Shown here piece after piece: positions 54,976 through 64,000 of a stretch of 64,000 bases of DNA. Position 1 is the first letter of the stretch. Every line of letters begins with the position of its first letter. The notes under the pieces were generated by a model, which was not told the DNA's origin, made no database searches, and saw only the letters and a list, made by a program, of their open reading frames with translations. Location of the stretch: NCBI RefSeq assembly GCF_026151205.1, contig NC_087074.1, forward strand, positions 16,749,962 to 16,813,961, given 5' to 3'. This DNA is from Bolinopsis microptera (lineage: Eukaryota; Ctenophora; Tentaculata; Lobata; Bolinopsidae). Position numbers and translations under genes: made by a program.

Positions 54976-55346
54976 ATGCAACATGCATTTTGCATATCTT
55001 GATGATTTTAATATATCATTATTTTACACATATGCATATTTGATATTTTTTAAAATCAAATGTGAATCAAATATTTACAATTTTCTACCAAAAATTGCAT
55101 TGAAATAAACCCCAGAGACATATTGTTTTCACATTTAACGTAAGAAACGAATACAGAATAAAAACTCACTAAATACACTTGATTGACAGTGTCAACCCTT
55201 CCAGAGTAAAGCAAGAATGCTAGTTTGCGCGGCGCGTCGAAGCGGCGAAGTCTTCCAACAAATACACATTTCATAATATCATCCTTAATTAAATCCCGAC
55301 AGTCACAATTAATATTAAACGATGATTAGATCACAGATCCTGGCTT

Positions 55347-55433
55347 AACGGGTGATACTCGTAAAATATCTGTTCCATATATTGGACCGTCGACGAGTCC
55401 AACTCGGCGCGCGTCCTGGTTGTAAACCTACAA
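55347..55433. repeat. Dispersed GC-rich module B, copy
   Basis: AACGGGTGATACTCGTAAAA, ... CGTCGACGAGTCCAACTCGG, CGCGCGTCCTGGTTGTAAAC. Best-preserved copy in this window. Confidence 0.7.
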
Positions 55434-56805
55434 ATCCTGGCATGATATTATATTGTACATAAGTACTTTTTTCCTTAGTACAATAGTATATTGTTATGTG
55501 ATTGCATTTATAAACGATTGAATTGATTGTATTTAAATGTCTGGTCATGTTCTCTATTCTATGTTCACCGCGGCGAACGCCGCGGGTTTCATATTGCTGC
55601 GCGTGTTAAAACAAATTTTCGGCATAAATTTTTCAAGAGATCGACTGTAATTCCGTTTACGAACCTTTTAAAGATATTTGACAGTGCCGATTCCATCCCT
55701 TAAAGGATTTTCAATAGTGCCGAGGAAAAATAAAACATCAAATTCATTCATCTGAACATTAGTAAAGGTTATAATGATATCAAATCAAGATTTCAAACGC
55801 GTACAATCATTAACTCTAATCAAGTATTGTCAACTGTGATTAAAGATCATAGCAAAGTATGCTATCCTATATGTAAGAATGGAATGTACAATGAGGAAGA
55901 AACAGCATTATACAACAGTATTACAATAATAAATATAGGTATAATACCAAAATGTAACTATTACTGCTAATAAATACAGTTTAAAGATAAACTTATCAAA
56001 TTTAAAATTGACACGAAACTAATACGCGGTTTATATTAGAATGCAACACAAACACTAAACACATCACATAGAAACAAAAAAAGATATCTCGCACTGTCAG
56101 TCATTACATATTACAATTATATAAATAACACCGAAGAACTCATATATCAACAGCTCGAGTAGGGCACACTACTAGTACTATTCTCGAGTGTCTGACAGTG
56201 GCAGGGGAAGCGTCCAATTGGTTCGATGCCGCGACCGTGATCTTTTAAACATTTTGTGAAAGTCGTCTTTGTTTAAGAAGGTCCACTTCCAGTAGCCAAT
56301 TTTCTCCCCACATAACATTTCTTCATCCTCAGCAAGACCTGTTTTATTTTCCATTACAGTAATTCCATGTTCCAATGAAATCTAACTCTTCAATTTTAGT
56401 ATCAGCGGTCGGATCCTGAAATATGGAAGTGAAACTCAGAAAATTTTTACAGTCAAGTAATACTATAACTTCTATTCGTAAAATTTTACAAGATTTGTTT
56501 CCAATTTCGGACAAATTCACAATATTACTACATAACAACTTAGTAATGTAAGCAGTAAGGGCCCTCTCCTAATTTTAATCTGTAGAAGTGCACGTGCAAA
56601 TAACGCGCGGCTTCAATGCAAAAATATGTGTGTGCTCTTGGCGCGCGCTAAAACTCTGCGTTAGCTGAAAATATTGGTTTGGTACCACAACGAGAGTTTT
56701 ATAATTCCCGCCAATTTCAAACTCTAGAAAAAGAATCCGAAATTTTGGGACAGCCTAAAACATATTCTGATTAATGCTTTTCGACTTTATTTGTCCGTAA
56801 ACTGA
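55434..56805. other. Unassigned region with scattered GC-rich patches
   Basis: No gene. CACCGCGGCGAACGCCGCGG at 55,565-55,584 is palindromic and recurs inverted near 60,337. ACGCGC-rich patches lie at 56,600-56,660. Confidence 0.4.
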
Positions 56806-57488
56806 GAACTACAGCAAATTTATCTTCTCTACGAACTGGGCCCGAGTTACTTGTTTTAAAATACAGCAAATCTATCTTCTCTACGAACTGGGCCCGAGTT
56901 ACTTGTTTTAAAATACAGCAAATCTATCTTCTCTACGAACTGGGCCCGAGTTACTTGTTTTAAAATACAGCAAATCTATCTTCTCTACGAACTGGGCCCG
57001 AGTTACTTGTTTTAAAATACAGCAAATCTATCTTCTCTACGAACTGGGCCCGAGTTACTTGTTTTAAAATACAGCAAATCTATCTTCTCTACGAACTGGG
57101 CCCGAGTTACTTGTTTTAAAATACAGCAAATCTATCTTCTCTACGAACTGGGCCCGAGTTACTTGTTTTAAAATACAGCAAATCTATCTTCTCTACGAAC
57201 TGGGCCCGAGTTACTTGTTTTAAAATACAGCAAATCTATCTTCTCTACGAACTGGGCCCGAGTTACTTGTTTTAAAATACAGCAAATCTATCTTCTCTAC
57301 GAACTGGGCCCGAGTTACTTGTTTTAAAATACAGCAAATCTATCTTCTCTACGAACTGGGCCCGAGTTACTTGTTTTAAAATACAGCAAATCTATCTTCT
57401 CTACGAACTGGGCCCGAGTTACTTGTTTTAAAATACAGCAAATCTATCTTCTCTACGAACTGGGCCCGAGTTACTTGTTTTAAAATAC
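56806..57488 (+). repeat. 52-bp tandem array, 13 nearly identical copies
   Basis: Unit CAAATCTATCTTCTCTACGA, ACTGGGCCCGAGTTACTTGT, TTTAAAATACAG. Only the first copy differs clearly (TTTATC for TCTATC) and the last ends in ACG. No spacers. Confidence 0.97.
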
Positions 57489-57934
57489 GTCAAAGTTAAC
57501 TGCTGAATGTTCCGGTCAAAAATTAATTATAGTTTATATTAAAATATTGTCTATTGTCTATGTTTTACTATAATGCTGGGAGCCTTGTTGTAAATAATAG
57601 GGTACATACCATTCCTTGAAAGTCGTTATTTCGGAGTGAGCAACCATTTCATTGACTAGCGAATCTAAATTGAAATAGTCGAATATCACTCAATTTCAGT
57701 TGCAGGTCGACATCCTTAAAATTAGAGAGCAAATAATTTTATTTTGTACTCTACTTCAGTCAATATAAATAGAAATTACAGCAATTTGAAGTAACAGCAT
57801 ATCAAGCTATATCATACATAATTATGAAAGCCTCGCAGAGATCTCGATTAAATCTGTAAACGTACATTTAACGGTAAGATATATAGATAGCGCGTAATAT
57901 ATGCGCACGCATAAAACCAATATGGCTGCCACAC
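57489..57934. other. Unassigned
   Basis: AT-rich, no gene; 5' junction of the following LINE lies near 57,935. Confidence 0.3.
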
Positions 57935-59773
57935 AAAGCTACAAACTTTGGTTCACGCACAGATAGTTCTGCTGAGTCTGCTGAAGTACTTGCAAGTGCC
58001 TTCAGCTCAGTGTTTGTGTGTGAGCCACCTGGCCCTCTTCCTAAAAATGACACTTTGGATTATGATAAAGATGTTATTAGTGATTTGCAAGTTAGCAGTG
58101 CTGATATTAAGAAGCAACTTTTAAAGCTTAATATTTTTAAGAGTTCAGGTCCGGATGGTGTTCATCCAAAGTTATTAAAATCGTTAGCTTATGATGACAA
58201 CTTTGTAGAAGCAGTCACTAAATTATTTAAAATGTGTTCAGAAACGGGATCTCTTCCTGAGGTGTGGAAGTCAGCATCCGTTGTAGCATTGTTTAAAAAG
58301 GGTGTTAAATCAGATCCCTTAAACTATAGACCAGTTTCCTTAACTTGTATTTTGTGCAAAGTGTACGAAAAGTTGGTGAGGGCACATTTATTGGATTTTT
58401 TAGAAGAACGAATATCAAAGCATCAGCATGGATTTGTTAAGGGCAAATCTTGCTTATCTAATCTTTTAGAGACATTTGATAATATTCTTGATATTTTAGA
58501 TGAAGGTGATCCTGTTGATCTACTGTATTTTGATTTTAGTAAGGCCTTTGACACTGTCCCCCACTTTAGACTTTTATCTAAATTGGAGGGGTTTGGGGTC
58601 AAAGGAAAAGTTTTAGATGTTATTAAAGATTTTCTTACAGACAGAACCATGAGGGTTTGTGTAGAAGGACAATGGTCTGAGGTGAAACACGTGTTATCTG
58701 GTGTTCCCCAGGGGTCAGTATTGGGTCCTTTGCTATTTATTCTTTATATTAATGATTTACCTGATATAGTCAAGAATAAGATTAAATTATTTGCAGATGA
58801 CCTCAAGTTGATTGGTAATGCAGCTAACCACAGCAGTGTTGCTGAAGATATTGTAGAACTGGAAGTCTGGGAGAGTATTTGGCTTTTGAAGTTTAATCCT
58901 GCTAAATGTAAAGTTGTTCATATTAATCTTAATAGCAACCCTAACTTAAATTATTTAGTAAATGGTGTAGAACTTGAAGTATCTGATCAGGAAAAAGATT
59001 TGGGGGTTATTACCCATAGTTCCCTGCTTTGGAATGAACAGATAAAAGCATGTATTTCCAAGGCAAATCGAATGATTTGCTGGATTGTAAGGAATTTGAT
59101 AATTAGAGAAAAATGTGTAATGATAGCCATCTATAAAGCTTTGATAAGACCTCATCTAGAGTATTGTGTCCAATTGTGGAATCCAGTTGCGGCTCATGGA
59201 AGTTGGGGGACTGTTTTGGAGCTGGAGAGCGTCCAGAGGCGGTTTACCCGTCTGATTGATGAGGTGGGTACTCTTCCTTACAGCCGTAGACTGGAAATCC
59301 TTAATTTGACAACGCTGGCAGAGCGGCGAATACGTGGGGACCTTATTGAAGCTTTTAAGGTTATTAATGGCTTGACTGATTATGGTTCAGACTTGTTCAG
59401 ACCAAGCAGATCAGGTCTTAATCTGGTTTCATCCAATAGATGTAGTAAGAGTGTGACAAAGGTCAAGAATCTTCAGTGTTCTTTTCTTCCAGAGCGGGTT
59501 GTTCCTTATTGGAACAAACTCCCTTCGGAGGTGAAGAACTGCTTGACAGTTTTGAGTTTTAAAATTGGATTGGAAAGTTTTAAAAAGAATATGATTTCTA
59601 AATGTATTGTAAATGACTTTCATTTTTGGAATGTTTCGAAAGAAGTTTTAACAAGAATTGAAGGTACCAGTTATATCAGTAATAAGGAAAAACACAATGA
59701 TTATCTGTGGTTCCATCCTTATGTAGCAAAGAAACGTTTTATAAATCTTTACTCCACTGGGAAGTATGAATAA
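57935..59773 (+). pseudogene. 5'-truncated LINE (CR1/Jockey-like reverse transcriptase)
   Basis: An open frame of about 612 codons that has no convincing start. Reading from codon 58,010: FKSSGPDGVHP (43-53), YRPVSLTC (106-113), HQHGFVKGKSCLSN, YFDFSKAFDTVPH (173-185, catalytic Asp), LSGVPQGSVLGPLLF (229-243) and LFADDLKLI (260-268), the RT palm. The thumb and C-terminal region with PYWNKLPSEVKN follow. The APE endonuclease expected upstream is missing, as in typical 5'-truncated insertions. No stops inside the frame, so the insertion is recent or the RT has stayed under selection. The remaining upstream codons (SSAESAEVLASAFSSVF) still align to the element. Confidence 0.85.
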
Positions 59774-60356
59774 ATTAAATTTTGTAATGTTGTTTTTATT
59801 CATGATTAATATTTGATAAATTATTACCTTTAAATTTGATGGAGAAATAGTTATTTTTCCATGTAGTGTGATGATACTTTGTAGACATTAGTGATGATGT
59901 TATGTCATAATTTTTTTTTACTTTACTTTAAACTGGAACAAGAAATGAAAATTGTGAATTCAACCAGCTTGGATACTATTATCCAACGCGACATTGGTTT
60001 GGGCGCATTATCGACACGTTTTAAATGCGCGGAACATTTTTGTGCGCGGCACTAGCATTCTAAATTTTCAAAATTCAAATCATAGCCAGAGTTATGGTTA
60101 TTTTTCAAGACAAATTTTGAGGCAAATTTTACGTGTAAATTATCCATTTTTCATTCATGATCACTCATAATTTGAACAATTTACCTTGGATTGAATTGAA
60201 CTCTTCAGTATTCGATGATTAAAACAATTGTTTTAAGAACAGAGTAGTTTTAAAGCTAAACATTCGCAATTTGTCTTAACAGGAGTCTTGGGAGAATTAT
60301 AAAAATGAAATTTAAACGTTTTAGCGGCGCATGAAGCCCGCGGCGTTCGCTGGGGT
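59774..60356. other. LINE 3' end and unassigned sequence
   Basis: The LINE 3' UTR probably ends before 59,940. GC-rich CGCGG patches near 60,340 belong to the dispersed palindrome family seen at 55,565. Confidence 0.35.
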
Positions 60357-60394
60357 GATGTTTATGAACATGATAGCCTGAGGTCCCCAGGTAA
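60357..60394. repeat. Dispersed GC-rich module A, partial copy
   Basis: ATGTTTATGAACATGATAGC, CTGAGGTCCCCAGGTAA, reverse complement of the start of module A. Confidence 0.7.
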
Positions 60395-60659
60395 ATGATC
60401 ACGAGGACCTATGAGCGCCAAATTTAATTTAAAGTTTCTAGAAATCACACATCACTACGAGTTACACCACTACGAGTTACTCATGCTTTTGAATTATAGG
60501 AGTGCGGATTGTTAGATATTTCATTCATTCATACTTAGTCGGTTTAAAGCTGTATATTTAGAACTCACTATTGTTTAAACTATAAAAGCATAACGTAGAT
60601 AATGGACAATATACCGACGACAATACCAAGGACCTGAGTGCTGCATTGACTTTTCCGGA

Positions 60660-60965
60660 TCCGGTCGCCCATTAAGCTGGTAGAGCACAGAGTTTCCGCC
60701 TTTAGAGCAGAAGATCCAGGGCTTGAATCCCAGTGTCATCTAGTGTATATAATAAGGGGATAGCTAAGGATCATAGCTAATTTACACATAACTGTCATGT
60801 TTTCAACTTGATCGCCGAATGATCGGAAAACTGTGATTGAGGGTTAAATAAGGAGGGGCCCTGGCAAAGGATCAAGAATCTTGCTAGGGGTTTCCCTTCA
60901 GTAAATCTACATTAAAGTGTACACTGTACAGTAAAAACTAAACAAAAACTACTACTACTACTAGT
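60660..60965 (+). mobile_element. Possible tRNA-derived SINE
   Basis: TAAGCTGGTAGAGCACAGAG resembles a tRNA A-box, and GGGCTTGAATCCC about 35 bases on resembles a B-box. A unique body follows, and a short CTACTACTACTACTA tail ends at about 60,962. It does not fold as a functional tRNA. Confidence 0.5.
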
Positions 60966-61209
60966 CACAATAAGTAGCAGGAACGTATACAGACAAACAT
61001 AATATGACAGTGACGGTATATTTTCTAAAATTGTCTACAATTTAAGCCTTTGAGCTTCCTGAATGCGCTGCTCAGTTATGCTCTTGCATTGGAGCTTTTA
61101 ACCTTGATAATCTCAGTCCCCACCTCATCCTAATGTGATCAGATTAATTTATTAAAATATTTGTTCTACTAGTTAACTCAGAAACATGTTCAAACCAACA
61201 TAGGTATTG

Positions 61210-62460
61210 ATGGCAAAAGGATCTGTGGTCAATATTCTTGAGATATCACCAGAAGACAAGTTATTCTTTACTGGACCCTTCACAGAAATATCTAAAACCC
61301 ACATCACCTTAAAGAATGCCACTTTTAAAAGCATCATTTTCAAGGTACACTTATACTTTTTTGATGTGGATTGGCATTAGCTAGTGCAGTTGAGCCCTAG
61401 CCCTAGTAAAGTGAGGGTCCATTTTTATCTCAGTGTGCACCAACTTAGAAATTGTGATGCCATGCCAGACATTGCCCTGTAAATAATCAGTTTTTAATGA
61501 TCTATTAATGTAAATTTAACTGTAACTTTTGCTGATTAATCACAAATTTCCCAAAGATCAAAACTACGGAACCAAAGAAATACTGTGTAAGACCAAACCA
61601 AGGAATAATTGGTCCCCAAGACTCAGCCACTGCTACTGTTATACTCCAACCTTTAGATGAGGAACTTCTATCTAGTTCTCAAGGACAACACAAGTTTCAG
61701 ATTCTTCATACTCTGAAAGATGATGGCGATTCATTGAAATCAATAGAGGAGTTGTGGATATCAGCAAACCATGCTCTGGTGTTTCATCATAAGTTGAGGT
61801 GTTACTTTGAGACTGAAATTGAGACACAGCACCGTATGAAAGATAAGGACTTACAATTTAATGTAAGCAATCTTAAGGATGCATCGAACTTGGTAAGTGG
61901 TTATCATTGTAATAACTGGGTTACACCTCTTAAACTAATTGATAAGATCAAGACTTTTAAACTTGTGTTTACTGACTTTTCCAATTAAAATTGGCTTCGG
62001 TAAAGCATGTTGAATATTGATGGTATCTTCAGTTTGAAGAATGCATGAAATCTCTCTCATTGGATGTTATTCTACTTTTCCAAACAATTCGTTTGTTTCA
62101 GATAACTGAGCTAAGAAGTAAAGTTGATGAACTGAAGAGACAGAATACAAAGCTAAATATCAGTGTAAGTTTGTTACCTAAATCAGTCTATGATAGAGAT
62201 CATCTTTCCTTAGATTAAACAAACATTTTGATAGTTATTAAATAAGGTTTTAAGGTTCCCAATTAGCATCTCAGATTTTAAACTTAATCCTGGTCGTGGT
62301 TTGATTTACATTTGTGTTAACTTTAAATATAAACATATTTCAGCTGAGTGAGACACAAAAGAGACTTGATATTGCGTTGAAACCCTCCCAGTTTCCTGAT
62401 CTTCTGATCTACATTGTGGTGGCTATTCTTGGCTGGCTCTTTGCCAAATTTATTATATAA
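61210..62460 (+). CDS. VAPA/VAPB: VAMP-associated protein (VAP), four exons
   Basis: Exons 61210-61344, 61557-61892, 62102-62164 and 62344-62460, all phase 0 with GT/AG ends, give 216 residues. VAPs are ER membrane receptors that tether lipid-transfer and other proteins through FFAT motifs. The N-terminal MSP domain (1-125) has LFFTGPFTEI, KTTEPKKYCVRPNQGII (with the Pro equivalent to VAPB Pro56), VILQPLDE and HHKLRCYFE. In the FFAT pocket the Lys of KF (VAPB Lys87) is kept, but the Met89 position is Gln (HKFQI). A short coiled coil (ITELRSKVDELKRQNTKLNI, then LSETQKRLD) and a C-terminal tail anchor (DLLIYIVVAILGWLFAKFII) follow. It is shorter than human VAPB (243) mainly in the linker. Confidence 0.95.
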
Positions 62461-63205
62461 TACCCATGAAGGATATATATTCCTAATCAGTTGACATAAT
62501 ATATGACTATTGTACTTGCTTGACCTTCTTTATTTTTTCGGCACGAAGTACAATTTATCTAACTTACCTGTCTATTATAGTAATTCATATTATGTTGTAG
62601 CTTAAAGCAATTACCTTATAATTATGCTTTGATTTGATTTAATTTTGATATCAAGTCTAAGATGCGATTGAAGTATGACTGAACTTAAACGGTTTGAGTT
62701 TTATATTATTCATGTTATATTGTACTTGTCAGGATTATGCACAAATTTTTATAATCAGATTCAGAATATTTGTTCTAACTGTTTTAATAGTAGAAAAAAT
62801 TTTATAATTGTTCAAGTGTCGAATTTAAATTACTTTGGTCTTTGATATTAACCAATCAAGTTATATCATAAATAATACAATGTTTGTGGCACAATAATAT
62901 TATTATCTGTAAATATTACATTAATTAATTGATGAGCTAATTCCTGACAACTTAATTTGGAACTTAAAATTTATTATTTTGTATTCTATTCATTTGCCAA
63001 TTTTTATCACTTACTGTAAATTATATAATATAATATAATCATATTGTAATATTGTGATTGCCTTTAATGACCATTTTGAAAATGTATGTTTATCATTGCA
63101 ACGATAATTCATTGTATAAATTAAAGTTTATTAAAGTCTAGTACATTGCAAAACCTTCACCGAGTCACAGGATTTTTGCTATCAACTGCTATTCACAAAT
63201 TAACT
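62461..63205. other. VAP 3' UTR and downstream AT-rich DNA
   Basis: Very AT-rich. An ATTAAA-type polyadenylation signal occurs near 63,120. No other feature. Confidence 0.4.
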
Positions 63206-63209
63206 AGGC

Positions 63210-63335
63210 TATCCACTCCGATAATCGGAACCGATAATTATCTCCGATAATTCGTTAAAAAAAGTTATCTGTTTATCTAGATAAAACGTATTTTTATCGG
63301 TATAAAAATTCACTAGATATTACCGAAAATACTGC
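63210..63335. repeat. CGATAAT palindrome cluster related to the hAT-like ends
   Basis: CCGATAATCGGAACCGATAA, TTATCTCCGATAATTCG resembles the subterminal zone of the elements at 25,384 and 26,495. Probably a diverged end of the same family. Confidence 0.4.
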
Positions 63336-63734
63336 CACAATACCGTAAAATTGTAAAGAAATATTAGTGTTTTTGCCTTCCCAAGTAATCCAAGAAACAG
63401 TCCCAAACGTCTTTTAGTATGATAGAAGAGGTAGTTCACTTAGATGTGAGCTTAAGACGTTTATTTACATTTGTATACCTATGGAACTGTAGAACTGTAT
63501 GAACTGTAGAAATCTAGAGAAGGTTATTGACATTGTTCTCTTGAGGGTGCTGGCGTTTTACCTTACAACCATGCTGGAGACGGGAACGAGCATGTTACTG
63601 TTAACAAGAGTCAAAAATACCAGCAGGGCACTCAATTGAATTCCGTAAGTGTTCTGGGCGTGAAACATTGTCTTCAGGAGAAGGAATTTAATCTGTTGCT
63701 CCAAGTTATCAACAGGATAAGAAAACGGTTCACT

Positions 63735-64000
63735 GAATCACTTTAAATGCTTTACTGTTTCGAGGAGAATTGGTATTTGGTGCACTACTGTTCTCAGGAG
63801 AAGGAAACCCTTGGTCTACTGTTTTGAAGAGAACTGGTGCACTACTGTTCTCAGGAGAAGAAAACCGGTAGTCTACTGTTTCGAAGAGAACTATTGCGTT
63901 ACTGTTCTCAGGAGAAGAAAACCGGTGGTCTACTGTTTTGAAGAGAACTAGTGCGTTACTGTTCTCAGGAGAAGAAAACCGGTGGTCTACTGTTTTGAAG
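63735..64000 (+). repeat. 57-bp tandem array running off the window
   Basis: CTGTTCTCAGGAGAAG recurs at 63,788, 63,845, 63,902 and 63,959, exactly 57 bp apart, with TCTACTGTTTTGAAGAGAAC between. Less similar units begin near 63,660. The array continues beyond the end. Confidence 0.9.

Noticed and set aside
56806-57488. CRISPR-like regular array
   Set aside because: Units are contiguous with no spacers, in an animal genome.
60663-60736. Functional tRNA gene
   Set aside because: A- and B-box-like words are present but the arms do not pair into a cloverleaf; SINE head is more likely.

Overview
This is a window from an animal (metazoan) nuclear genome. The genes have GT/AG introns and are animal orthologues: glutaminase, DCAF11, TMEM248, the ketosynthase of animal fatty acid synthase, and VAP. 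The mobile DNA is typical of invertebrates: APE-type LINEs, hAT, Merlin, MULE, Penelope-like and Ty3-like elements. DNA outside genes is AT-rich. An arthropod-type phenoloxidase is present, but nothing else points to an arthropod, so I leave the species open.

Layout. Bases 1-19,500 are gene-rich: glutaminase 3' part (+), an intronless DCAF11 (+), a two-exon TMEM248-like gene (+) whose intron is filled by a 1.5-kb minisatellite, a ten-exon ketosynthase (KS) gene (+), and an intronless phenoloxidase (-). Bases 20,000-61,000 are almost entirely repeats. In order they are: a ~740-bp satellite-like repeat interrupted by an intact LINE; a nest of hAT-like elements inside long inverted arms, with a 1.8-kb pyrimidine tract at the centre; a 100-bp assembly gap; a 1,808-bp tandem duplication; a Merlin remnant; a 26-bp minisatellite; a decayed Ty3-like element; a Penelope-like fragment; a decaying C2H2 zinc-finger ORF; a MULE/FLYWCH fragment; a 52-bp array; and a 5'-truncated LINE. 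Bases 61,210-62,460 hold a four-exon VAP gene, and the window ends in a 57-bp array.

The most unusual structure is in the KS gene at 10,762-16,868. Six of its nine introns carry tandem repeats, five of them beginning at or within about 30 bp of a splice site, or abutting one. Intron 2 begins with about 35 copies of a 22-bp unit that reproduces the end of exon 2 together with its 5' splice site. Intron 3 ends with four copies of the 3' splice site plus the start of exon 4. Intron 6 begins with a 10-bp array, intron 8 ends with a 13-bp C/T-rich array, and introns 4 and 9 have duplications starting a few bases inside the donor. The spliced product still reads as an intact 452-residue KS with its Cys-His-His triad, but no downstream FAS domain is visible in the window.

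The housekeeping genes share no obvious pathway. KS and phenoloxidase lie tail to tail, about 750 bp apart.
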